Of a stretch of DNA of 64,000 nucleotides, positions 55,437 to 64,000 are shown in pieces. Location: assembly GCF_001540865.1 (NCBI RefSeq), contig NC_033630.1, positions 6,192,393 through 6,256,392 of the forward strand. The letters are read 5' to 3'. The stretch's first letter is position 1. Each line of letters opens with the position of its first letter. Under the pieces are notes generated by a model. The model saw nothing but the letters and a program-made list of their open reading frames with translations. It was not told where the DNA came from and ran no database searches. The DNA is from Ananas comosus (Eukaryota > Streptophyta > Magnoliopsida > Poales > Bromeliaceae). A program made the translations under genes and the position numbers.

Positions 55437-55939
55437 TAGCCATCACATGGAAGAATTTCATGTTACCATTGGCCAGCCAACTTTGTTTGGTCCTAGTTTT
55501 CCATAATATCTCCTTGTCGCCAATTATGCTTGCATATTCTTTTTAAGAGTGTTTCTTCTCATCCATTGTTCGTTTGTTAGATCTTGAGGTTCTTCCAAGA
55601 TATCTAGTTTCTGTATTTCAATTGTTTCTTTCTTAGCTCTTAAGATGCTATAGAAGTTGGAGACACACCATTCTTTAATCTGCTTGCGACAGTGCCTTAG
55701 CTTAGCTATGAAGTCAATATACTAGAATTCTTATGTGTGATTTCTCGTTCCACCATATTGGGACTATTCGGCAAAAATCCTCCCACGGTAGCCACACTTC
55801 CTCAAACCTAAACATCCGATTGTAGAATTTGATGCCTGTAGATAGTAGTATTGGTGAATGATTTGAGGTGATCCATGGAAGAGCGATCAATCTTGCGAGG
55901 GGGAAGAATTGATCCTACTTTATAGAGACCAAAAAGCGA

Positions 55940-56561
55940 TCAAGGCAAGGGTAGGATTATTCTGCATGAAGGACCAAGTGTAAGCTTGATTCTTATTGGC
56001 ATATCGATCAGTGCTAGATCGTTAATAAGATCTGTGAATAATGCCATACCTTTCCACTTGTTTCCTCTTCTTTCTTCTTGATTTCTCGTGATGTTGAAAT
56101 TCCCGCGCATCATCCAGAAAACTTTACAAAAGGTCTTTAGAGAAACAATCTTACGATAGAACTCCTCCTTACCATCCAATGTTGGAGGCCCATAAACATT
56201 TATAAGGTAGAACGAGATTTTGCTAGACTTATGCGGCAAAAAAATTAGTTAAAGGTATTTTCTAACTATCATTTCACTACAAAGAGAAAATTTTAGAATT
56301 CCAACTAGTGGGGACACCGCCCGAGGCCCCAACAGAATGTAGGAACTAACATTTATAAAAAAAAGACTCGGCAATGGGTCGGAGAAACGAATGGGAGATC
56401 AAGGACAATTTAGTTTCTTGGAAGCACAATACTGCATGTTTGCACCTTGACATGGCGTACTTTACCAAACTTCTTTTGGGTGGATCATGAAGCTCTCTAA
56501 CCTTCCAACAACAGATTTGCGACATGATTAACATAGAATACCCGCACACATTAAGGGCCAA
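55940..56561 (-). pseudogene. LINE AP-like endonuclease fragments
   Basis: Frame 56561-56346 carries CCWKVRELHDPPKRSLVK and CFQETKL, where the Glu is a metal-binding residue. Frame 56239-55940 carries NVYGPP and GNFNITRNQEER, where the family usually has GDFN, so the catalytic Asp looks changed to Asn. The two pieces are separated by frame breaks. Confidence 0.82.
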
Positions 56562-56600
56562 CTAAACCTAAATGAAACATGAACCTTCAGGAATTCCTTG

Positions 56601-57154
56601 AAGTTCACCACCTCCTCATCACTTAGTTTGACTCCTTACTTGCCTTTTTTTTTTTGATTTCAATCTTTCTATTTGTCTTGGACTGTTTTTCTTTCTTCAA
56701 ATCATTTCCACTGCCTTCATCCATGAGTTTCTTCTGCTTTTGCTTTTTACAAAATAGATTTCTTGTGCTTAGTTGCGAGATGAGTACTACTTTTCTGAGA
56801 GCTATCCACTTGAGCTTGCGGTTGCGTCCTTGCTTGTCGCGGCCATGGTTTTTATCCTTGCTTGCCGTGGCTTATCATAAAAAACAACGACTTGCTTGTC
56901 GTGGCCATGGTTCTATCCTTGCTTGCCATGGCTTATCATAGAAAACAACGAAGCTATCAGCGGATCTATAGAGCTATTGTTTACCAACATTTTATCCATT
57001 TGTAATAGATTCAAAGATCGTTCCCCAACAATCCCCTTGGTATCCAACTTCTTGTATGAAAGTATGCTCTATCAAGTCATGCAGGGAACGTTCATCCATT
57101 CTGAAAAAGCCCACAAGGCATAAAACCAAATGAACAACGTGTTCAGGCCAACTT
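56601..57154. other. Unassigned sequence with a ~65-bp tandem duplication
   Basis: About 56827-56890 and 56891-56953 repeat TTGCTTGTCG(C/T)GGCCATGGTT, ATCCTTGCTTGCC and GGCTTATCATA. No gene could be supported; it may hold the 5' end of the LINE. Confidence 0.6.
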
Positions 57155-57207
57155 ATGGTATACAAAAAAGACATGCCAATGTGGGGCATGTCTTTTTTAT
57201 ATACCAT
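57155..57207. repeat. 23-bp-arm hairpin
   Basis: Arms 57155-57177 and 57185-57207 pair almost perfectly (ATGGTATACAAAAAAGACAT against its complement) around a 7-nt loop. The flanks do not extend the pairing. It may be a relic of a small fold-back element. Confidence 0.75.
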
Positions 57208-58294
57208 TAGTTGAGGTTTTATTATGAACTAATTTGCCTATAAATGATCACTTTAGTATTTATTTCTGCATATTAATTTTTAGGTTGAAAATGACATTCG
57301 GAAAAACTGACGTTTATATAAAAAATATACGATTATTAAATAGAAAGTCAATATCTTTAGAATTATAGTTATTTTACTTTTTTGTATTTGTTTTATACAT
57401 CACCACCTAAGGTGAATATTAATTATGGTGTTATGAAAAAGCGTAGTTACAAACAAATTTAATTTATGATGAGCCAAACAACAAAATAAAGTATTTACAG
57501 CCGAAAACAGCTTCACATTCCTCCACTTTCCGTTAAACAAACATGACCTAAATGTCAGAAAATAATTCAACCTGAACAAACTATTGTAAACAAAGTGAGG
57601 GCCCATTTGGGTGCATGTAAAAGGGAGTATAATATCACTGTACACTCCTCTTGATAAAATTATATTACAATGTATTTTAAAAAGATATCTAGAAAATAGG
57701 AGATAGTAAGACTAAGGTAAAAAACGGTGTAATTAAAATGAAAATATATACACTCCTACCTAAGAAAAAATATTCCACTATTCTGGGCTCTCTCTTTCAC
57801 ACCTCTCAATTTTTAAATTTCAATTTTCAAATTTAATTTTTAAATTTAAATTTTAAATTTTAAATTTTAAATTTAAGATAAATTTAAATATTAAATATAA
57901 AATTTTAAATTTTAAATTTATAGTGTGTATCCAAATTAAATAATCTGAAATGAAAGCTGTGGAATGAAATTTAAAATTTTAAAATTCAAAATGTAAATTA
58001 AGATTTTAAATTTCAAATTCTTTAATTTTTAATTTTAATTTTTATAGTTTAAATTCTAACTTATGAATTTTAAATTTTAGTTATTAGAAATTCTGTAAAA
58101 GTGTATAATTTGTATCCAAACAATTTAAAATGAAAGCTGTGGAACTTTATAGAGTTACAGAATTTATTATTCCATCTAGATCTAAATCATAAAATATAAA
58201 CTCTATGGAATTTTATAATTGTGCATTAACCTAACTAAGATGTGGATATGAGGTACAATACATTGGGGAGTGGCAACTTTGTTTCCGTACACGC
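57208..58294. other. Unassigned, strongly AT-rich
   Basis: 57790-58110 is a low-complexity run of AAATTT words like the interiors of the Harbinger MITEs. A start resembling GGGCCCATTTGGGTGCATG at 57600 hints at another MITE, but no matching right end was found. Confidence 0.35.
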
Positions 58295-58297
58295 TAA

Positions 58298-58533
58298 GGT
58301 TTAGTTTGATAATGTGGTGGCTAAAATCATTAATTTTATATTATAAAAGAACTAAAAATTTTAAAAGCGCTTTCATTCTTTCCTTCTTTTATACTATAAG
58401 CCAAATGCTTCTCCGATAGCAATTGTAACCATAATTTTATAGCATTATAGGAGAAAAGATTATAAGCGCTTTTGAATTTTTTGAGCCTTTTATAGTATAA
58501 AAGTGATGTTTTTAGCCACCACATTACCAGGCC
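58298..58533. mobile_element. Tourist-like MITE
   Basis: 236 bp with inverse ends GGTTTAGTTTGATAATGTGG / CCACATTACCAGGCC, extending into TGGCTAAAA / TTTTAGCCA, and the TAA target duplication on both sides (58295-58297, 58534-58536). The inner region is also self-complementary (AAAAGCGCTTT, TTATAGTATAAA). No coding capacity. Confidence 0.85.
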
Positions 58534-58536
58534 TAA

Positions 58537-59275
58537 GTTGAATTCTTAGAACTAGCCCCTCTACATGCACAGATTCACTTTTATCAGACAAATTGTTAGA
58601 GCCGGAAGCAATTTGCTCAATAATTTATTGTTGGAGGTGCTTATACTATAGTTTGCTATGAGAGTATTATTCGAATATCACTTTGTCAAAAGACAATAGT
58701 TCATACAGGCCGTAGTTGTGGAAAAGTCGGTCTTTTACAGGGTAGTCATGCAAAAGTTAGTGTTCACATGATTGACTCAACCGACGAAGCAACATGAAAA
58801 GCAAATTATGCAGTCTTACGTTAGTCATTGTCGCCGTTAAGCTATTGTTCGCCGCTTTTAACTTTACTTCTGGCATAAATTAGGAACTAGAACATGTTAT
58901 TTTTTATATAAGTCAATGGGCACTTGATAATTACGGCTTAAGTCAAATCATTGGTACTTCAGTTGTAGGACATCTGGGTGGAGTGAGTGTGGGAAGCTCA
59001 AATATTCGATGACATGCCAAAAACCTGGGTTGGATTATAGGAGTTGAGCTCTTGATTAGAATCTTGTCAAAATACACTACTGAGATTTAGCTGAGACTAT
59101 TGAGAAGTGACTGGAATGGATCATCATTCATATAATTTTTTCATTTGACAACCGCACATTCATATGATAAGTATCGATCAGAGATCCTAAATAAAAGTTA
59201 TTAACTAAAAATATTAAAATATAGAAAATCATCCAATAAGTGGCTACTTTTTCACTTCACCNCCCCCCCCCCCCA
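58537..59275. other. Unassigned sequence
   Basis: No gene or structured element recognised. A poly-C run with one N lies at 59261-59274. Confidence 0.35.
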
Positions 59276-59390
59276 ATCAAGGTTCTGTCACTATTTTACT
59301 ATTTTTTATAATTTTTACTTAAAGTTAACCCCCCCTCCTCAAGGTTCTGTCACTATTTTACTATTTCTTATAATTTTTACTGAAAGTACC
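59276..59390 (+). repeat. 60-bp tandem duplication
   Basis: CAAGGTTCTGTCACTATTTT and the following ~28 bp occur at about 59278 and again at about 59338, with few differences. Confidence 0.85.
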
Positions 59391-59584
59391 CTTAAAAATA
59401 AAAAATATATTAAAAAATTAATTTTCTCTATATAATAAGTAAGACATTTCACTTTCTCTGTTAATAACGTAACACCTTAAAAACATTTATGAAATTAAGG
59501 AAAAAAAAATAAAAAAGCAAGTATTTATTAGAGAATTTTTCTATAGATTAGCCTAAAAATAACTCTATCTATATCAATGAAACA

Positions 59585-60085
59585 TGCGACTTCTCACACC
59601 TCTTGGAAATGAGAATGTCAAAGTCGCTGAGCGTCCACTCTGCCACTGCATCTTCACTAACATAAATCTCAGTGCCAACATCAATGGAAGTCCAACGTCT
59701 TTTTGCTGCAGGCGTACCCGGATCCTGTGTTCACATTCAAACAAGCATTAATTTATTTAATTGTAAATGACTGTTAAACTATCATAACCAAATGAAAATG
59801 AATGGTAGCAAATGATGCGAATAACAAAAAAATTATACAAATTATGAAATTTCGGTCTTTCATGCTGCTCAAAAAGTCAACTACTGCAACCTTAGTTTTA
59901 CTCTTATTATGTTTTAAAAAATGACCATGCCATTCTTTTTTGAGTTGTTGGCGGAGAAATCGCTGGTTGATACATGGTCCGATCTGATTCATCCACCTTG
60001 TGATGTCTCTTAATACGTGAATTGAATCTGACTTTGTCTCATGAGCAGTTCGGAGAGAGAACAATCCAGTCAAGTTCAGCACTAA
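59585..60085 (-). CDS. Possible exon fragments of an unrecognised gene
   Basis: Two coding-like stretches lie on the minus strand. 60082-~59830 reads with SIHVLRDITRWMNQIGPC and LKKEWHGHFLKHNKS. 59727-~59600 reads GTPAAKRRWTSIDVG then EIYVSEDAVAEWTLSDFDIL, preceded by a good acceptor (pyrimidine-poor but GTGAACACAG). A ~100-bp AT-rich spacer between them looks intron-like. However, joining at the only obvious donor would create a stop, so the structure is unproven. No family recognised; it could be a relic or transposon-borne. Confidence 0.25.
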
Positions 60086-60826
60086 AAGATAGCCTTGCGG
60101 TCTTCAGATATCAGTCAAAGTCTAAGGGCTTCCAACTTCTCAAGGCTCAGTCTTTGATCTGAGCCGAAACTGAGTCAAATAGAACCACTGCATAGTGGCA
60201 GTCCTTCAAGATGGTTCTTTGCATGGGGCATAGATGTGCAGTATTAAAGGGTGTTTTCCTGTAAGGAATGTGGTGGTCCAAAGGTAATTAGAATGGTAGT
60301 TGTGGTCGTCAGCGTTGAGTGAGATAGTGGCCCAAAGGTTGTGAGCTTTCATGTTACGTCTGCTCTTGTATTAGATTGTTGCTATTCCAAAATTAGGTTA
60401 CAAATACTCTTAGAGATAAAAAAAATAAAGGCTTGCGATTTGATGTAGGAATTTCTTACATAATAGTATTTTGGTTTCTTTAATAGCCTTCTAGGTTCAA
60501 ATATGGTGTGGCTATAATTGGAGCAATTGTCGTGAGGTTATTACACTTTGTTCTCAAAACTATTCCCTGAAACTGTTCGTACTTTTGGATTCTTTGGCAT
60601 CCTTGTTTGAAATATAGATTTCAAATACATTTTTGTCTTGACTTCTCATGCGATCTGTTGAAACTTTAAATTTTTGGCATGCTTTATTCTGCTAATTAAA
60701 GCTGAACCTTTTCATCGAAATCCATCCTTCAGTGATCCCTATGCTTGTCTTCTTTGGATTTGTTTGACATTTCGACCTCAAAACAAGGTATCAACAAGAG
60801 CAAATAACTAGAATAGGCGCAATTCT
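60086..60826. other. Unassigned sequence
   Basis: No supportable gene or repeat. Confidence 0.35.
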
Positions 60827-61858
60827 ACTACAATAGAATTAGGTTATAGGGACACATGTTTGGGACACTTTTGAGTAAGTGTCCCATTTATGCTAAAACT
60901 TAAAAATACATCTACTAATGCCTAAATATAAAGCCCAATCCAACCAAAAATAAAAGATTACTCTACTCAACCCATCACATCCAGTCCATTTGGCCCGATT
61001 ACAAACAGAAAAGAAAAAAAAAAAAGAAAAATCAATTACCATCTTTTCTTCTCTCTTCACTCAATCCACTGAAATTCTAGACGAAGAGCCTTTACTGTCG
61101 TCCTCCTCCGCCACCGCAGCCAACGAGATAGAGTTTCGGCGGTTGCTAAATGCTTAAATAAGTGTTGGTAAATTAGCAGCACTCTTTTAGGTTATAGCGA
61201 CACTCTTTAACGGTCACTATATACCTAGCGACCCCACATATAGCAACACTTTTTAAAAGTGTCGGTAATTTTAGCTAGCAGCACTTTTTTGACATGTACC
61301 TACATTTAAAAGCGTCGCTGTAGACCGTTTTTGTTGTAGACACACTACAACAAAAACGGTCTACAGCGACGCTTTTAAATGTAGGTACATGTCAAAAAAG
61401 TGCTGCTAGCTAAAATTACCGACACTTTTAAAAAGTGTTGCTATATGTGGGGTCGCTAGGTATATAGTGACCGTTAAAGAGTGTCGCTATAACCTAAAAG
61501 AGTGCTGCTAATTTACCAACACTTATTTAAGCATTTAGCAACAGCCGAAACTCTATCTCGTTGGCTGCGGTGGCGGAGGAGGACGACAGTAAAGGCTCTT
61601 CGTCTAGAATTTCAGTGGATTGAGTGAAGAGAGAAGAAAAGATGGTAATTGATTTTTCTTTTTTTTTTTTCTTTTCTGTTTGTAATCGGGCCAAATGGAC
61701 TGGGTGTGATGGGTTGAGTAGAGTAATCTTTTATTTTTAATTGGATTGGGTTTTATATTTAGGCATTAGTAGATGTTTTTTTAAGTTTTAGGATAAATGG
61801 GACACTTACTCAAAAGTGTTCCAAACATGTGTCCCTATAACCTAATTCTGTTGTAGTG
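60827..61858. mobile_element. Two inverted CACTA-type miniature elements forming a ~1-kb palindrome
   Basis: The right copy, 61343-61858 (516 bp), begins CACTACAACAAAAACGG and ends with the complement of CACTACAACAGAATTAGG, the classic CACTA terminal signature. The left copy, 60827-61341 (515 bp), is its near-perfect reverse complement with the terminal CA/TG worn. Only one base separates them. Subterminal GCGACGCTTTTAAA / AGTGTCGCTA-type repeats fit CACTA elements. There is no transposase. Small differences between arms are visible (for example GGCGGTTGC against GCAACAGCC, and a few T/A changes). Confidence 0.88.
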
Positions 61859-62237
61859 GATCTATTCCTTTTTCCTAATTTTTTTTAAAAAATAATACCC
61901 ATTCTTTCGAAAGTAGATAAGAGTAGAATCTAGATAGTAAGTGCTTTATCATTGAGATGGTAGATATGTTGGATCAAGTGAAACCAGAGTCGATATTATA
62001 AATAAAATTTGAAAAAATTAAAGTATTGAAGGTTCAGGTTCCAAAGTTTGATTAGCTAGTCACTAATGGGAGGTTTGACACCCTGGGTTGCAGCATAAAG
62101 GCAATAGTTGGCTCCGGGACCAAATATGGCATCCCTGGAGCCAAACGAATTATTTTCAAATCCCCGATCTTCCTGTTTTAGCGCACTTCTGGTGAGGCTT
62201 TTCCAAGGGCATTAAAATGATGCTTTGGGACAGAAGG
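61859..62237. other. Unassigned sequence
   Basis: No supportable feature. Confidence 0.35.
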
Positions 62238-63083
62238 TAGGGGTGTAATGTGGGCCGTGCCGGGCCGGCACGGCCCACATTTCCCGTGCCGAAACGGGCC
62301 GGAGGCCAGCCCGGCACGGCCCGGCCCCAAAGTCGGGCCGTGCCGTGCCGGGCCAAAATTTTTGGACCCTGGCCCAGCACGGCCCCCCGGCCCGGTCTGT
62401 ACGGGCCGTGCCGGGCCGGGCCGGGCTTCGGGCCAGCCCTTTTTTATTTTATTAATTTTATTTAAAAATATTTTAAATTTTTTAAAAATAAAGATATTAT
62501 TTTTTAAAAAAAAATTAATATATAAGTAAAAAAATTAAAATTTTAAAATATATTTATAAAAATATTAAAATTTTAAATTATTTTAAAATTTTAAATTTTT
62601 TGGACCAAAATGTCCTTCCCAACAGTCAAATTTTTGACTGTTGGGAAGGGCATTTAGGTCCGGCCCATCTCCCAAAAGTGTCTGCTTTCACAGAACCCAA
62701 CTCACTTGGGAGAGCCCCAAAGTCAAAACCCAACTTCCAATGCACATTGGGAGTTGGGTTGATGCAGCTTGGGAGTTGGGTTGGGTGCAACCCAACTGAC
62801 CAACTCCCTGCCCGGGCCCGGGTCGGGAGGCACGGGCCACACGGGCCGGGCCGGGCCGTGCCGTGCCGGGTCTGGACATCCCTCAGCCCGGCACGGCCCA
62901 AGCCTGTGTCGTGCCGGGCCGTGCCGGGCCACCGGGCCGCGGTAGCAAGGCCCAGCACGACCCGGTTAAGCTGGCCGGGCCGGCCCGGCACGAGTGCTAC
63001 AGTGCTCGTGCCGTGCCTGGCCCGGCCCACTCCCGTGCCGGGCCGGGCGGCCCGCGGGCCGCCCGGCCCGTTTGACACCCCTA
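62238..63083. mobile_element. GC-rich non-autonomous hAT-like element
   Basis: 846 bp with short inverse ends TAGGGGTGT / ACACCCCTA and an 8-bp target duplication ACAGAAGG (62230-62237, 63084-63091), as expected for hAT. Both ends are rich in GGGCCG/CGGCACGG words; the centre (62440-62600) is AT-rich, followed by a TTGGGAGTTGGGTT-type repeat around 62740-62790. Long open frames in it (up to 183 codons) are Gly/Ala/Pro/Arg-rich artefacts of the GC repeats. Confidence 0.85.
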
Positions 63084-63091
63084 ACAGAAGG

Positions 63092-64000
63092 CAAGGTAGG
63101 ATAGGTGTGGGACTTGTTCCGGGTCATCCCGTGAGTTGGGGTGACATTTGAGCAAGTCGGTGTGACGATCGAGCAATCTTTCGGTGACTGTTGGTCGGAG
63201 TCTGGAAACCCAATTTGTTCAACGATTAAACTCATTTAGGGTCTTAGACTTTTGGGTAATTAGCGGGTTTAATCTAATTATGGCTTTGTTTGGCACTGCG
63301 CATAGGTCCGGCAGACGGTTTCGCATGTTCTGCACTCCAGGTTCTCGGTAGTACAGGTGGATGCTTTGAGCTGGTAGTTGGTGAGATCGTTTCACCTCTT
63401 CTCCTTTTTATTTGCTCTTCTATATCAATGTCTTAGTCTCTACATGTGGTTGACTTTGTTTACTATTCGCATATCCATACTTGTTACTTCCACTATATAG
63501 TTGTTGTAGACATGTAGAGCGGGTTTGCACTTTACTATTTATCGGACCTTTAGGTCTAGGCATTGTAGTTCTCTTGTTATTGTTGAGTATGTTCTGGTTA
63601 TCCCAGCTCAGCGTGCATACACCAGGTATCTGGCTTCGGCCGAGGCATTGACTTCCTGTCATCTTTCATGTTGAGCATTTTGCACGACTTAGTCAAAGCA
63701 CTTCGAGTGTATTCATGACACCGGTCGGTTTGGCCATCAACCAAGCGGTGTACTATCCGGATAGCTCGTCCAATGGGTGCATGGATCAGGTCAGTATAGG
63801 CAATGTGATAGGCAACGTTTGAGGTCTGCGAACCAATATGGCAAGCACCGAATTACTTACCCTTGAGGCATCAATTTATTTGTATTAGTTTTACAGTAGT
63901 AGTTCTCAGTTACTTGCTCCTTTGCGATACTGCTTTCCTTACTACTGTAGTTTGTTTTCATATCACAGCATATATACTTGTTACTCGTTCTCCTTTGTTT
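63092..64000. other. Unassigned sequence to the right edge, possibly part of an LTR element
   Basis: No gene recognised. Sequence style (GGTCGGTTTGGCC, CCGGATAGCTCGTCC) resembles untranslated parts of large Ty3/gypsy elements, but no end, primer site or domain is visible. Confidence 0.3.

Larger units (their letters stand above)
52853..56600 (-). mobile_element. L1-type LINE, decayed, antisense to SAC9
   Basis: On the minus strand the order is endonuclease (56561-55940), reverse transcriptase (55436-54810; YADD at 54493-54504), zinc-knuckle-like zf-RVT region (53442-53194) and a poly-A tail seen as the T-run 52857-52874. That order defines plant L1 elements. Stops and shifts break all frames. 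The 5' end and target duplication were not located. It inserted just downstream of SAC9. Confidence 0.88.

Noticed and set aside
57155..57207. miRNA precursor
   Set aside because: The loop is only 7 nt, the arms are low-complexity A/T runs, and there is no evidence of expression.
62248..63235. Open frames of 70-183 codons on both strands
   Set aside because: All are Gly/Pro/Ala/Arg-rich products of the GGGCCG-type repeats inside one non-autonomous element.

Overview
This window looks like nuclear DNA of a flowering plant, more likely a monocot than a dicot, although the species cannot be named from sequence alone. The evidence is an interrupted GT-AG gene for the plant-specific SAC9-type phosphoinositide phosphatase, Ty3/gypsy chromovirus-like retrotransposons, TRIM, L1-type LINE, tRNA-derived SINE, hAT, CACTA and PIF/Harbinger-like elements, and long AT-rich introns. 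Nothing bacterial, viral-episomal or organellar was seen.

Only one host gene is clear. SAC9 lies on the + strand from 9760 to the stop codon at 51938, in eleven recognised exons (about 1,439 codons) joined in phase. The first ~200 codons must lie left of the window. Exons 1-2 carry most of the SAC phosphatase domain (catalytic Cys-X5-Arg) and the inserted WW domain. Exons 3-11 carry the long plant-specific C-terminal part. The gene is stretched by transposons: intron 2 (4.3 kb) holds a 2.8 kb solo LTR, intron 5 (3.2 kb) a MITE and a SINE, intron 6 (9.2 kb) a hAT element, a TRIM, a MITE and a cluster of microsatellite-bounded repeats, and intron 10 (17.3 kb) a 6.5 kb antisense Ty3/gypsy element, a GC-tipped element, a second LTR-like region and a large duplicated stretch. 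As assembled, SAC9 has two compensating frameshifts in exon 7 and one in-frame TGA in exon 8; a second assembled copy of exon 8 reads TGC there.

Layout: 1-475, end of a BED/hAT transposase (-). 476-4750, AT-rich and GC-rich repeats, an inverted repeat enclosing an unrecognised ORF, and a TRIM-like relic. 4796-5411, a minisatellite running into a 25-N gap. 5412-9012, a truncated Ty3/gypsy element with its 3' LTR. 9118-9689, a 286-bp tandem duplication. 9760-51938, SAC9 and its intronic transposons. 52853-56600, a decayed antisense L1-type LINE. 56600-60800, mostly unassigned sequence with one MITE and possible minus-strand exons. 60827-61858, two CACTA-like miniature elements fused into a ~1 kb palindrome. 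62238-63083, a GC-rich non-autonomous hAT-like element. 63092-64000, unassigned.

Several single-N positions (21848, 32515, 50097) are flanked by near-identical duplicated sequence, which looks like contig ends that overlapped but were not merged. Apparent duplications and lesions there should be read with that in mind.
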